DNA of 64,000 bases. Source: a virus. A program made the position numbers and the translations under genes. Under the pieces are notes generated by a model. That model was not told the DNA's origin. It saw only the letters and a list, made by a program, of their open reading frames with translations, and made no database searches. How positions within the stretch are numbered: position 1 is the first letter of the stretch; each line of letters starts with the position of its first letter. The stretch covers positions 33,278-97,277 of IMG/VR virus record IMGVR_UViG_3300034104_004920. One strand, given 5' to 3'. Shown in pieces: positions 26,506 through 35,839 of this stretch.

Positions 26506-26887
26506 GATCTTCCTCGTGTTTAAACTTTATTTGTTTGTTGGTGATTGTTAGTAACGGATTGTTTTTTATGTTTTGTATATTTAAATCCGGAAAAAAACTT
26601 AAATCTAAGTATTTTATCTTGTAGGTTCTATACAGTAACAGATCGCGACGTCCTGCTAGTTTAATGTATTGTACTATGTCTGAGAGTTTGCGATCTGTAC
26701 TATATAAAACCGGATTCGGATTTAAAATAAAACTATTTCCTGCAAGTGACTTTGTTAGTGGCTTGTATTTTTCTTTCTTGGGTACTACTATTGTTTTTTC
26801 GTGATGATACTTTAACAGTTTTAAAAACTTTTCATCATTGTTTTCAGCTTCTTGCTCTAGAAGACTCAAATTAAAAAATAAAGCCAT
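26489..26887 (-). CDS. hypothetical replication-region protein
   Basis: 132 residues from ATG 26887 (RBS gaggcg); the ORF extends to 26935 but that part overlaps the promoter. Basic, with short helical and beta segments (FFNLSLLEQEAENNDEKFLK; LNPNPVLYSTDRKLSD). Overlaps the ssb start by 17 bp. No family recognised. Confidence 0.6.
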   Translation of the reverse strand: MALFFNLSLLEQEAENNDEKFLKLLKYHHEKTIVVPKKEKYKPLTKSLAGNSFILNPNPVLYSTDRKLSDIVQYIKLAGRRDLLLYRTYKIKYLDLSFFPDLNIQNIKNNPLLTITNKQIKFKHEEDHGTKV

Positions 26888-26906
26888 ATTCGCCTCAAGA
26901 ACAACT

Positions 26907-26935
26907 ATTATAGCACTTTGGCTATGTTGTTGCAA
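26907..26935 (-). promoter_or_regulatory. strong sigma70-type promoter for ssb operon
   Basis: Minus-strand TTGCAA (26935-26930), 17 bp, TATAAT (26912-26907), preceded by the A/T-rich box AAATTTAGAC that recurs upstream of other promoters here. Confidence 0.85.
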
Positions 26936-26944
26936 GTCTAAATT

Positions 26945-27247
26945 TTAGTTAGGTTTGTTATTATTGCTAACAACTGGTTTACTGTAATAATAGGTTAGTT
27001 TTTCCCATAGTTTTACTAAACCAGGAGTATAGAGATCTACTATTAATGCGAAAATATTTATTACGGGCATAAAAGAAGCAACAAGCCTCAATACTACGTC
27101 ACCCCACGTGAGTTTGACAACGTAGTAGTCTAAGTTTTCTCTGCCTTTATCTCGCTTATAATCTTGGTAGGTTTTGTAAGTATAACCAATCAAACACAGT
27201 ATTGTTGGTAACACATACACTAGTAGTATTATATTAGAGTTGGTCAA
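26945..27247 (-). CDS. small two-TM membrane protein
   Basis: 100 residues: TM at about 6-25 and about 50-70, with a basic cytoplasmic loop (KTYQDYKRDKGREN). Overlaps the helicase gene by 14 bp. Function unknown; a superinfection or membrane role is possible but not shown. Confidence 0.6.
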   Translation of the reverse strand: MTNSNIILLVYVLPTILCLIGYTYKTYQDYKRDKGRENLDYYVVKLTWGDVVLRLVASFMPVINIFALIVDLYTPGLVKLWEKLTYYYSKPVVSNNNKPN

Positions 27248-28550
27248 TTTTCCATCCTTTGCTCAAGTAAAATCCCATCTTTATAGCCTGTTGTTTCTTT
27301 TCTGCAGGACTATTGAAGTGTAAATCAATAACTACGGGATCTTGTTTGTCTTCGTGCATTCTCATTACTCGTCCAATGATCTGCTCTAAGTTTACTAGGT
27401 TAGAGCTTGGTACAGGTAGAATAACGCAACTCAAACGGTTAATTGAAATCCCTTCTGAGAATATCTGACGCGATCCAGCAATACACAACACTTCGCCGTT
27501 GTTGACTTTTTCTGCGATTTGCTGTCGTTCTTCAAAAGAGGTTTTGCCTGTAACAAGCGCGCAATCTTCACCAAGTTTTTCCTTTAAGTTTTCTAGAAAT
27601 TCTACTCTATCAGCAATAACTAAAACACTGTGTTTTTGAAGGATTTGTGCTCTAGCTACACCGGCTACAAAGTTTTGATAGTCCTCATCGTACAATAATT
27701 CGTTTATTTTTTCAACCCAAGTTTTTGAACTACTCAACCGTAATCCTGTGTTCAATATTTTAACTGTGGGGTTCAACGTATTGCTTTGTGGTGGACGAAT
27801 TACTTTTGTTCCAAAAAAGTCTTTGAACAAAACGTGCTTTTTGTCTTTTCGTTCCATTGTTCCACTCAATGCAATTCTATAACGAGAATACATAGAGTCT
27901 AAAAACTCGTGAAACGTTTCAGCTGGAACGTGGTGTGCTTCGTCTAAAATAATGGTTCCAAACTCTTTTTGAATTTGTGGAACCATTTTAATAGCAGTTT
28001 GAATGTTTGCTATAACAATAAAATGATCTTCAATATCAAACACACCGCTGCCAATGATGCCAGGCTTCATTCCAAATAGCTTTTCTACTTCTGTAGCCCA
28101 CTGATCTCGTAGGAAAGTATTGTGAGTTAAGACCAGTGTTTTTTGTTCTAGCTTTTTAGCAATGTGCAGTGCAGTAAAGGTCTTGCCCCAGCCTACTAGG
28201 GCATTAATAAAGCAAGTGTCGTTTACTTCTTCATACACAGGAGTTTGTGTGTCACGCAGTTCCAGCAGTGTTTTAGGAAACGGAACTTCGTTTTTTACTC
28301 GCTTGTCTACTATTAAGTAGTCTTGTGGAATCAAGTCTGTTCGACCTTGTGGAATGCTGATTACGTCACCTGGTAGTAGCTTGTAGTTTTTAATAATTTC
28401 TAGTCTTTTTGTTTTGCTAGTTTTTGCACTTCCGCCAATGTTGTGTTCTATTACATAAGTGAGTTCACTCATTATGAAATTTTTGTACTCGCGGTCTTTG
28501 CACTTAAAGTATATTCGATTGCTTATGATTGCTTTGTTTTGTTCTGTCAT
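27234..28550 (-). CDS. SF2 DNA helicase, UvsW-like
   Basis: 438 residues: Walker A GWGKTFTALHIAKKL near 119, DEAH box IILDEAHHVPAETF near 199, motif III ALSGTMERKD near 228 and motif VI IIGRVMRMHED near 389. This is the T4 UvsW/RAD25-like family that rewinds R-loops and branch-migrates recombination structures. Sits between polymerase-side genes and ssb. Confidence 0.9.
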   Translation of the reverse strand: MTEQNKAIISNRIYFKCKDREYKNFIMSELTYVIEHNIGGSAKTSKTKRLEIIKNYKLLPGDVISIPQGRTDLIPQDYLIVDKRVKNEVPFPKTLLELRDTQTPVYEEVNDTCFINALVGWGKTFTALHIAKKLEQKTLVLTHNTFLRDQWATEVEKLFGMKPGIIGSGVFDIEDHFIVIANIQTAIKMVPQIQKEFGTIILDEAHHVPAETFHEFLDSMYSRYRIALSGTMERKDKKHVLFKDFFGTKVIRPPQSNTLNPTVKILNTGLRLSSSKTWVEKINELLYDEDYQNFVAGVARAQILQKHSVLVIADRVEFLENLKEKLGEDCALVTGKTSFEERQQIAEKVNNGEVLCIAGSRQIFSEGISINRLSCVILPVPSSNLVNLEQIIGRVMRMHEDKQDPVVIDLHFNSPAEKKQQAIKMGFYLSKGWKIDQL

Positions 28551-29068
28551 ACTGCTCTTACTGTGTCGTCGTACTTTTTATCGAACATTCCGTACAACAC
28601 TGTGCCTTCTGGAAGAAGTAAAATTCCTGCCCATTTTTGGTCTTCGGTTGGCGCGTACAAAGTTTTAAATCTTGTTACCATGCCTTCCACTTCAATCAAC
28701 ACACCTGCACTGTGTTGTATTACTTTTTTTATCTTTTTGAACACCAGTGGCACACGTCTTGTCTTTTTATAGTTAAAGACCTTGCCATTGCTGTCTATAA
28801 ACCAAGTGTTGCCTTTGCTTATCTTGATGAGATCGCCTACAAAATATACCCCATATTTTATATTGTACAACATATCGCCAGACTTAAAAACTTGTAGCCT
28901 TCTTTCTGCAAGAGTGTTTCCTGGTTTGTTTTTATCGTCAATGATCTTTATTATGTTGACGTCGTCTTCCAGGTTCTTTTTTCTGTACAAAAAGAAGGTT
29001 ACATTGTTTTCAGTAATGGGTTCTTTACCTAACAGATATGCCGGAAAAGCTATATCTGCTAGATTCAT
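28547..29068 (-). CDS. hypothetical protein, replication operon
   Basis: 173 residues; beta-rich with many short charged turns (YNIKYGVYFVGDLIKISKGN; RVPLVFKKIKKVIQHSAG). Overlaps both neighbours (polymerase and helicase) by 4 bp, so it is translated with them. No recognised domain. Confidence 0.65.
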   Translation of the reverse strand: MNLADIAFPAYLLGKEPITENNVTFFLYRKKNLEDDVNIIKIIDDKNKPGNTLAERRLQVFKSGDMLYNIKYGVYFVGDLIKISKGNTWFIDSNGKVFNYKKTRRVPLVFKKIKKVIQHSAGVLIEVEGMVTRFKTLYAPTEDQKWAGILLLPEGTVLYGMFDKKYDDTVRAV

Positions 29069-31353
29069 TTTTTAGTCAACAATTCACCATTTTTTACTTC
29101 GTAGTATTCGTCGTACTTTCCAAAGCTGTAATCGGTTCCCACATCTTGATCTACACCAATTGGAGTGTTTGGAATACTGCAGCCTCGATCGCGCTGAGTA
29201 GAAGCCTTTAAAACTTCACAGTAACGCTCAACGTGTTCGTCTTTTACTAGTGCAACAATGGAGTCGTGTACTAGCATAAAGATTTTAGCATCCAGCTTCA
29301 AACGATTGATTTCGTCTTGAGCGTCCATTGCACCCAATAAGTTGATATCACTACAAACACTCTGAACTTCGGCATTGATTCCGCTTCTTACTTCGTGCGA
29401 AGCAATGCCCTTGTCTGCTGAAAACACATTTTCCAATCGTCGTTTACGACCAAAGAAACTGTATGTATAGCCGTTGGTTTCAATAAACTCTTTGCGAGCT
29501 TTCAACCAGCTTTTTAGCTTATTGAATCGTGTAAAGTAGCTGTCAATATCGTCTTGAGCCTGCGATATTGGATAGTTTTCGCCTGTGGCTTTTGTAACGC
29601 TCTCTGATACCTTTTTGGCACCTGAACCGTATAAAATCCCGAAACTAATAGCTTTTGCACTCTGCCGCATGTTGCTATACAGTTTCTTGACGTCTTCTAC
29701 ACTGCACGGTAAATTGAATACCATTTTTGCAATACTAGAGTGAAAGTCTCCTTTGGAAACAAACACACTCTGCAAGTTCTTATCTCCACTCAATACAGCT
29801 GCATAATACATTTCACCTGTTTGAAGGTCTTGTGAAACTATTTTGTAGCCGTCTGGGGCAACGATGCATCCTTTGATAATGGGATCATCACGAGGAATCT
29901 GTTGCGCATTAAACTTACCACTTGAAGATAAGCGCCCACTTGTGGTAAAAATAAGATTGAAATTTGTACGAATTCGCCCATCGCGGTCTAGTTCTGGTAG
30001 GATTTTAGAAACATAGCTAGATTGAATCTTGGCCAGTTGACGAACCTGCAGGATTTGGGCAGGCAGTGGATGTTGTTCACTAAGTTCTTCGAGTACTTCG
30101 GCATCTGTTGATAGGGCTCCGGTTTTTGTGAGCTTGCCCGTTGGTGAAAGTCCCACATAGTCGAATAAAACAGTTCGTAGTTGTTGAACTGAGTTGGGAT
30201 TGAAGATTTTGTTACTGTCTTGTTCAAAACGTTTTACCTCATCAAACTCGTAGATTTTGTTTTTTGCAGCTTGGATCTTTTCGTCCAAGTAAGTCATTGC
30301 AGACTCTAAACGAGACTTGCTCATTGGAATACCCACTTCTTCCATTTCCATTAAAAAGTGAGTTCCGCGAACTAGTAGGTTTTTGTATACCCAAGACAGT
30401 TTTGTGTTCTTTTCAATGAGTGGAAGAAACTTTTGATGTAATTCCCAAGTTACGCCAGTATCTTTTGCAGCATAAATTTTGATAATGTCAAACGGGATCA
30501 AGTCGTAAGTAAAGTCTTCTTCTTTGATTCCGTGCTTTCTGCAATAGTCCTTTTTAAAGGTCTCCAACGGAGAATCATAGTCTCCGTAGTCTGTGTACTT
30601 CAACGCCAAGTCTTTTAGACTGTGAGAACTGTTTTCGTCCAACACATAATGCTGAAGCATTGTGTCGTGTGTTCTAGACTTGTTGAAGTTTAAGGAAATA
30701 TGGTAGCGCAACATTTTGAAGTCAAACTTCATGTTGTGCATTACTGCTTCATACTTGTCTGAGATTTGTTGCAGTACTTCTAAATGGCGTTCGTCTAGAA
30801 TATCTGTGAGGATGTATCTGCCCTGCTTTGGCTTGTATGTCATGCTAATACCCAACACATAGCCGTCTCGAGGGTATAACGCAGTGGTTTCTGTGTCCCA
30901 CGCCACATGAGTGGTATTGCTGTTCAATACTTCATAAAAGTATTCCAATGCCTGCTCTGCATTGTCGATGCCATCAAAGTCTCCGATCGATACTGGTTTA
31001 ACATCACCAGACACATACTCATGAATCTTTTTTAGTGCTCTTTCAAAGTCTGGCTTGCCTTCTGGCTTGAATACCAGCATGCTGGGGTTTGTTAAACAAA
31101 CGTACTTGTCGTTTGTTAATGTACCCTGATAGTTTGTAACACTTGTAATCTTTGCGTACTCTTTTGCAGGCTCTGAGCCTACCAGTATAATCAAGTCGTA
31201 CGGTTCCAACAGTTTAGGGTCTAGGTCTACGTCTTTCTTTAGTAGCTTTTGAATGGGAACGCTACTCATGTGAAAAACATCAAACTCAAACTCAAAGTAC
31301 TTTTTGTAGTCTGCTCGTGACGGTGCTTTATCAATTACTGCTATCTTTTTCAT
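29065..31353 (-). CDS. polA: DNA polymerase, family A with 3'-5' exonuclease
   Basis: 762 residues. Exonuclease motif I AWDTETTALYP near 150 and later acidic motifs give a proofreading domain. In the polymerase domain, SQDLQTGEMYYAAV near 503 is motif A (the usual DYSQIELR is altered but the metal Asp and Glu remain), RQSAKAISFGILYGSG near 562 is the O-helix with Phe, and MLVHDSI near 693 is motif C. The N-terminal 130 residues are phage-specific. Main replicase; overlaps the primase gene. Confidence 0.93.
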   Translation of the reverse strand: MKKIAVIDKAPSRADYKKYFEFEFDVFHMSSVPIQKLLKKDVDLDPKLLEPYDLIILVGSEPAKEYAKITSVTNYQGTLTNDKYVCLTNPSMLVFKPEGKPDFERALKKIHEYVSGDVKPVSIGDFDGIDNAEQALEYFYEVLNSNTTHVAWDTETTALYPRDGYVLGISMTYKPKQGRYILTDILDERHLEVLQQISDKYEAVMHNMKFDFKMLRYHISLNFNKSRTHDTMLQHYVLDENSSHSLKDLALKYTDYGDYDSPLETFKKDYCRKHGIKEEDFTYDLIPFDIIKIYAAKDTGVTWELHQKFLPLIEKNTKLSWVYKNLLVRGTHFLMEMEEVGIPMSKSRLESAMTYLDEKIQAAKNKIYEFDEVKRFEQDSNKIFNPNSVQQLRTVLFDYVGLSPTGKLTKTGALSTDAEVLEELSEQHPLPAQILQVRQLAKIQSSYVSKILPELDRDGRIRTNFNLIFTTSGRLSSSGKFNAQQIPRDDPIIKGCIVAPDGYKIVSQDLQTGEMYYAAVLSGDKNLQSVFVSKGDFHSSIAKMVFNLPCSVEDVKKLYSNMRQSAKAISFGILYGSGAKKVSESVTKATGENYPISQAQDDIDSYFTRFNKLKSWLKARKEFIETNGYTYSFFGRKRRLENVFSADKGIASHEVRSGINAEVQSVCSDINLLGAMDAQDEINRLKLDAKIFMLVHDSIVALVKDEHVERYCEVLKASTQRDRGCSIPNTPIGVDQDVGTDYSFGKYDEYYEVKNGELLTKK

Positions 31354-32200
31354 TAATCCATTCCTTTATGCTGTTAACGTATTCTTGCGACAAATCGCCA
31401 GGGTCTTGAGTTTCTTCCAACACTATTTTTTCAACCAAATAGTTGCATTCTTGAAGAATGGGCTCTAGCTTTTCCATTGCTTTTTGACCAGGCTCATCGC
31501 CGTCGTACATTAAGTAGATTTTGTTTATTCCTTGTGTTTTTAGACTTAATAGCTTTAATTGTGCGTCTTCAAAAAGTGTGTTTGTGCCAAAAGTACAAGC
31601 AACATTCTTTAAGCCTTTGTCGTACAAGTTCAGCATATCAAATATGCCTTCTACTAACACAACACTCTTTGCGTCTTCAAATACTTCTGGATAGATGGGC
31701 AGTCTTACACCAGATGGATAGTTTAAGTATCTAGGATTTCCACTACTCAACATGTGTCTGCCAACAAACACCTGTGTCTTATTTCTCAAGTCTTTTATTG
31801 GGAACCAAATTCTGTCCTGAAGTTTTTCATCACCGGTTGTAGTGCAAAACGCATCAAAGTGCTTTAGTGTTGCTGTACTTATTCCTCTAAAGGGCTTTGT
31901 TATTGGAACTTGTCGCTCTGGAAACTCAACACCGTTCATGCTAATATTTAGGCTTTCTAGCTTCTTTTTTAGTTTTGCTATTTTAACACTGTATGGTGTT
32001 GTTGTTATTCCAAAATACTTGAATATGTTTGTTTTAAACCCACAACTAAAGCAGTGTGCTATTCCACTGCTTTTGTCGATTCTAAAGCTGGGGTTTCTGT
32101 CGTCATGATCTGGGTTTAAACAATGCGTAACCCAGTCTTGACCACTGCTTGTGGCTGGTATGTTGTTCTTTTGTAAAAGCTGTAGTACTGGGTCTGACAT
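31331..32200 (-). CDS. DnaG-type DNA primase
   Basis: 289 residues: zinc-binding CHC2 domain (HCLNPDHDDRNPSFRI, then HCFSCGF, residues 25-57), a linker, and a TOPRIM domain (VVLVEGIFDMLN near 183; IYLMYDGDEPGQKAME near 221). Shorter than bacterial DnaG and without a helicase-binding tail. It makes RNA primers and lies next to the helicase gene. Confidence 0.92.
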   Translation of the reverse strand: MSDPVLQLLQKNNIPATSSGQDWVTHCLNPDHDDRNPSFRIDKSSGIAHCFSCGFKTNIFKYFGITTTPYSVKIAKLKKKLESLNISMNGVEFPERQVPITKPFRGISTATLKHFDAFCTTTGDEKLQDRIWFPIKDLRNKTQVFVGRHMLSSGNPRYLNYPSGVRLPIYPEVFEDAKSVVLVEGIFDMLNLYDKGLKNVACTFGTNTLFEDAQLKLLSLKTQGINKIYLMYDGDEPGQKAMEKLEPILQECNYLVEKIVLEETQDPGDLSQEYVNSIKEWINEKDSSN

Positions 32201-32201
32201 T

Positions 32202-33578
32202 TTATAAATTCCAAGGTATGTCGCTGCTGCTATCGTCTACTTCTTTTGTCTTTTTTGCTTTTTTGATCGTTTCTTTCTTCTCTGGAGCATCAATAGAATT
32301 AGGACTAATTCTCAAAGTTTCCCAATTTATAGGAGAAGTTATTGTAAGCTCGCTCGCACCTCTGATTTTTGTAGTGCTAAAAGTAAGTGCGGCTTTTTCT
32401 TTGTCATGGGCTTCCATTACCAGTGCAATGTCTGCTGCATCCAAGATGCCTTTGGCAAATCTTGCTTCGCCACTTGCATCTATTTGATAAGGAGAAACCA
32501 TTACTATTTCGTACTTTCGTGCCAAGTTTTTGAGTTTTTTACTGATTTCTATCTGAGGCTGCCAGTCGTATTGACTAGCACCTTCTATTACAATTTGGTT
32601 TAAGTAGTCTACAACACAAACAGTAAACTTGTCTCCAAACTTAGATTTCAGCTTTCCTAAGTGCAAATCTAAGCTGGTAATGGTAAGAGCTCTGTCGTCA
32701 ATAATAATCATTTGATTATCTTGATTCAGTGCTTTTTCTCGTACCAGTCTGTTTTCAAAGCGATAACGATCTCGAGTTCTACGAAACTCGTCGACCAAGT
32801 CATCTGCGTCTTGAAACATGCCTGCTCGTGCTTTTACCAGTTTTAACAAGTCTTCTTCAGTTAGTTTGTTTTGCTTGATGGCCTGATGGTTTACGTCGGC
32901 CAGAATACTCATGTTTCGTTCTAGTACTTCTTTTGCTGTCATTTCAATTGTGAATATAACAGCAGTGTTTCCGTTTTCGTACTGATTTACAAGAATATTA
33001 CTACTACAAATAGATTTGCCACTGCCTCTTTTGCCGCCTATCAAGATCAGTTCTTGTCGTGCAACACCACTCAGTGCTGCATCAAAACTATTATTGAATC
33101 CAAGAAACACTCTGTCTCGTGCAAGGTCTTCTGGATTTGTAAACAGCAGTATGTCTGACATATTGTAGACCCCTTCGGTTGTTAGGGTCTTGTCTTCCAG
33201 GGTCAGTACAATGCTGCTCAAATTGTCTTTTATTTCCTGACTGTCGTATACAGGTAATTTGTCGATAAACTTGTCTAATAGCTTTATGGCCTCATTTTGT
33301 GTATACTGATCAATCAAGGCATTTAGTGCAACTTCTGCACTAATGTCTTCGTTTGTTGCTAGTTTTACGGTTGCCAGCGTTCTAAGTGCTGGGCCTTCTC
33401 GTAGTGTTAGCTCTAATTCGTCGAAACTTGGAATGTTACTGTAGTTATCGTAGTACTTAGAAATAGCACTATATAAACTGCTAAAGGCTGGGTCCAAAAA
33501 GGCGAGTTTTAGCCTAGACCAAATATCCAAGTTTCTTTCTACTAGCAGTTTATTTAGTACAATAGCACTACAATCCAT
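32202..33578 (-). CDS. replicative helicase, DnaB-like
   Basis: 458 residues: an N-terminal helical domain, then Walker A LIGGKRGSGKSICSSN near 174, VIFTIEM near 205, Walker B-like FTVCVVDYLNQIVIEG near 318 and a DnaB-type motif after it (MVSPYQIDASGEARFAKG). RecA-fold hexameric helicase for the fork, co-transcribed with primase and polymerase. Confidence 0.9.
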   Translation of the reverse strand: MDCSAIVLNKLLVERNLDIWSRLKLAFLDPAFSSLYSAISKYYDNYSNIPSFDELELTLREGPALRTLATVKLATNEDISAEVALNALIDQYTQNEAIKLLDKFIDKLPVYDSQEIKDNLSSIVLTLEDKTLTTEGVYNMSDILLFTNPEDLARDRVFLGFNNSFDAALSGVARQELILIGGKRGSGKSICSSNILVNQYENGNTAVIFTIEMTAKEVLERNMSILADVNHQAIKQNKLTEEDLLKLVKARAGMFQDADDLVDEFRRTRDRYRFENRLVREKALNQDNQMIIIDDRALTITSLDLHLGKLKSKFGDKFTVCVVDYLNQIVIEGASQYDWQPQIEISKKLKNLARKYEIVMVSPYQIDASGEARFAKGILDAADIALVMEAHDKEKAALTFSTTKIRGASELTITSPINWETLRISPNSIDAPEKKETIKKAKKTKEVDDSSSDIPWNL

Positions 33579-33877
33579 TAGGTCACTCTTGATTCATTGT
33601 CTATGATAACTTGATTAAGTATTTCCTCAACTTTTGCTAGTATGTCGTTTCTCAACTCTTTTATTTCATGCTGATAAAACGCTTTTTTATCAAAAATAAT
33701 ACTTAACTGCTTGTGTGTTATTAACTGCTGAATGCCAAAATAAATGGCATCGTACGCTATCCAGCTTTCCGGCGTTATTTCTACTGTTACATTTTTGCCG
33801 TAATTGTGCTGTGCTTGGCGCACGATTTCCTCCACAGTCAGGCTGTCGAGGTCGTGATATGATATGTTTACCTTCAT
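33578..33877 (-). CDS. hypothetical protein upstream of helicase
   Basis: 99 residues. Its stop overlaps the helicase ATG and its start overlaps the previous gene (ATGA). VEEIVRQAQHNYGKNVTVEI suggests an alpha/beta fold. Place beside DnaB-like gene hints at a loader or replication accessory, which is unproven. Confidence 0.6.
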   Translation of the reverse strand: MKVNISYHDLDSLTVEEIVRQAQHNYGKNVTVEITPESWIAYDAIYFGIQQLITHKQLSIIFDKKAFYQHEIKELRNDILAKVEEILNQVIIDNESRVT

Positions 33878-34137
33878 TTATATTTTTGTTCCAAAGCCTC
33901 AAGCTGGGCCAGTTCTACTAATTCTTTTTTGTGTTTCTCTTTTAAGTCGATCAGCTCTTTTTCTTGATTTACAAACAGCTTTAGTCTCTTGTTGGTGTAC
34001 CCCAGGCTTAGACCACGATGTGCAAGATTGTATTCTGGAGAATACAGCTTCCAGTCTGTTCCCACTACGCCGGCCCGGATTTTGAATTCTGACCAGCTCT
34101 TCTCGTCGTCGTAAATAGCACTGATTGATGAACCCAT
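33874..34137 (-). CDS. hypothetical protein with C-terminal coiled coil
   Basis: 87 residues; LFVNQEKELIDLKEKHKKEL then EALEQKYK is a clear charged coiled coil; the N-terminus contains AIYDDEKSWSEFKIR. Translationally coupled with the gene at 33578. Function unknown. Confidence 0.6.
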   Translation of the reverse strand: MGSSISAIYDDEKSWSEFKIRAGVVGTDWKLYSPEYNLAHRGLSLGYTNKRLKLFVNQEKELIDLKEKHKKELVELAQLEALEQKYK

Positions 34138-34153
34138 ATTATTTCCTCAGAAC

Positions 34154-34192
34154 AAAAAGGCATAGAGCTTTTTAGTTCTCTATGCCTTTATT
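34154..34192 (-). terminator. intrinsic terminator
   Basis: Stem 34156-34167 with 34178-34189, twelve pairs, T-rich 3' end on the minus strand, between the HTH gene at 34208 and the helicase operon. Confidence 0.85.
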
Positions 34193-34207
34193 TATACAAT
34201 CTGTATA

Positions 34208-34954
34208 TTACTCAGCAGATTTGGCTTCTGCTTTTGCCTTCTTGGCAGCACCATCATAGTCTGCTACCTTGATACCACGGCGAGTCAGCATTGTCTTGAT
34301 GCCGCGCTCGGTCTTGTCTACAGCCTGTGCGATCTGTGTAACAGTCATGGTATTGATCTTGTCGCCAAGTTGAGCAACTGGATCTGGCTGTGCATTGCTG
34401 TGTGAAGTCTTTTGAGCGGGGATCTTTGAGATCTGGCCGTTGCGAGTAAGGCTGAGTGCCTTTCCGCGAACTGAGGCAATGGTCTTTCCAAGAGCGTCTG
34501 CAATGTCTTCGATAAACTTGCCAGACTCTGCCATCTTTACGAAAACAGCTTCTTCTTGTTCTGAATAAGACTTGGCAGCCTCTACCTTTTCAGCTGGCTT
34601 GACCATGCCGGTAAGTTCCATGCTCAAGATCTTGCCCTGAATTTCCTTGGCAGAGAACTTGCCTTCCAGGAACACTTCTGAGATTTGCTTGTAGGTCATT
34701 GTGCCTGAGTTTTGCTCAACAAAACGTGCAAGGCTTTGTGCTTCTTGGTCTGAGAAGCGTGAGACCTTTACCTTAGCCAGTGAGGCTACTTCACGGTCTA
34801 GCTGACGTAGCTTTGATGCTACTGAACGGGTAGATACACCTAGTTGTTCTGCTGCGGCTTCTACGGTTTCGGGACTGACTGGAGACTCGTTTCCTACTGC
34901 GGCTAGTAGAGTTTGAACTGCTTCGTCTGACCACTTCTTGGTTTTTTCTGTCAT
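34208..34954 (-). CDS. multi-HTH DNA-binding protein
   Basis: 248 residues with three or four similar helix-turn-helix units: AAEQLGVSTRSVASKLRQLD, YKQISEVFLEGKFSAKEIQGKI, IADALGKTIASVRGKALSL and IAQAVDKTERGIKTMLTRRG. This is the SANT/sigma-region-4-like HTH style shared with smaller proteins in this window (38344, 38998, 61091, 63472). The C-terminus is Ala/Lys-rich. A terminator follows. Likely an abundant DNA-binding or regulatory protein; role inferred. Confidence 0.7.
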   Translation of the reverse strand: MTEKTKKWSDEAVQTLLAAVGNESPVSPETVEAAAEQLGVSTRSVASKLRQLDREVASLAKVKVSRFSDQEAQSLARFVEQNSGTMTYKQISEVFLEGKFSAKEIQGKILSMELTGMVKPAEKVEAAKSYSEQEEAVFVKMAESGKFIEDIADALGKTIASVRGKALSLTRNGQISKIPAQKTSHSNAQPDPVAQLGDKINTMTVTQIAQAVDKTERGIKTMLTRRGIKVADYDGAAKKAKAEAKSAE

Positions 34955-34955
34955 T

Positions 34956-35711
34956 TTAGATTTCTTTCTTTAAAAATTTGTCGAGGTTACTGATGATTGT
35001 TATGCCATAACTGTCTGCTTTTTGTCTTTTTGTGCTGTTATCGTTTGCTTCGTCTACCAAATAGTCAAGCGACTTTGTGACAGACTCTACTACTTTATAA
35101 CCGCCTTCTTCTAGAGCTTTTTGTGCTAGTGCTTTTGTTTTGAAGGTTTTTAGCTTGCCAGTGATGCATACTGTGGCCAAATATTCTTTGGCCTGTTGCT
35201 TTGATGCAGAAGTCCAGGAAAATGGCAAAAATTCCTGAAGCTCTGCTAGTTCTGAGTTGATCCAAGCCATAAGGTTTTGTGTAGCCTTATCGCCTAGTCC
35301 AGCTTCTTTACATTTGGTTTCGGTTATCTCACTTACATGATTTACTGCACCTGAAATCTTCTCACTTGCCGTAGACCCGATAAGTGGAATAGAAAAGCTC
35401 TGTAGCACTACGCTGAGCTTTGCAGACTTTGACAATTCTATTTCTTGAAAGAGTTTTTCTGCAAGCCTTGCACTGCCAAGAGCAATTTCTACTTCTTTTT
35501 GATCTAGAAAGTAAATTTCAGTGATATCGTTGAGTGATAGTTTTTCAAGTGTTTTTGGGCCCATGCCCTTAATACCAATTGTTTTACAAAAATGTTCAAT
35601 CTTTTTGAACACTTGAGCATCGCACAGGGGGTTGCGGCAAAACAATTGTTCATTGATTGTTTCAAGGGTATAGTTGCAGCAGGGGCAATTATTTGGTATG
35701 GTAATTTGCAT
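34956..35711 (-). CDS. ligA: NAD+-dependent DNA ligase, C-terminal subunit (zinc finger, HhH, BRCT)
   Basis: 251 residues equivalent to the last third of LigA: four-Cys zinc finger (CPCCNYTLETINEQLFCRNPLC), helix-hairpin-helix region starting GIKGMGPKTLEKL, and a BRCT domain (ATVCITGKLKTF, then VVESVTKSLDYLVDEANDN). It has no adenylation domain; that is encoded separately at 37097. The two would assemble into one ligase. Strong promoter 26 bp upstream. Confidence 0.88.
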   Translation of the reverse strand: MQITIPNNCPCCNYTLETINEQLFCRNPLCDAQVFKKIEHFCKTIGIKGMGPKTLEKLSLNDITEIYFLDQKEVEIALGSARLAEKLFQEIELSKSAKLSVVLQSFSIPLIGSTASEKISGAVNHVSEITETKCKEAGLGDKATQNLMAWINSELAELQEFLPFSWTSASKQQAKEYLATVCITGKLKTFKTKALAQKALEEGGYKVVESVTKSLDYLVDEANDNSTKRQKADSYGITIISNLDKFLKKEI

Positions 35712-35736
35712 GGGTCTTTAACTAATCAAGAACACT

Positions 35737-35765
35737 ATTATAGCCTAAAAGATACCGTCGTACAA
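35737..35765 (-). promoter_or_regulatory. sigma70-type promoter for ligase C-terminal gene
   Basis: Minus-strand TTGTAC (35765-35760), 17 bp, TATAAT (35742-35737); ATG at 35711. Confidence 0.75.
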
Positions 35766-35767
35766 CA

Positions 35768-35839
35768 TTAAATTTTTAATGCTCGACGTAGCCAATTCTT
35801 GCTTTTTGGTTGAAAGTGGACAGTTACTGTGTCAATCAT
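35768..35839 (-). CDS. possible small basic peptide
   Basis: 23 codons starting at an ATG that overlaps the stop of the gene at 35832; product MIDTVTVHFQPKSKNWLRRA plus LKI. It lies over the next promoter's -35. Coupled start is the only support. Confidence 0.3.
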   Translation of the reverse strand: MIDTVTVHFQPKSKNWLRRALKI

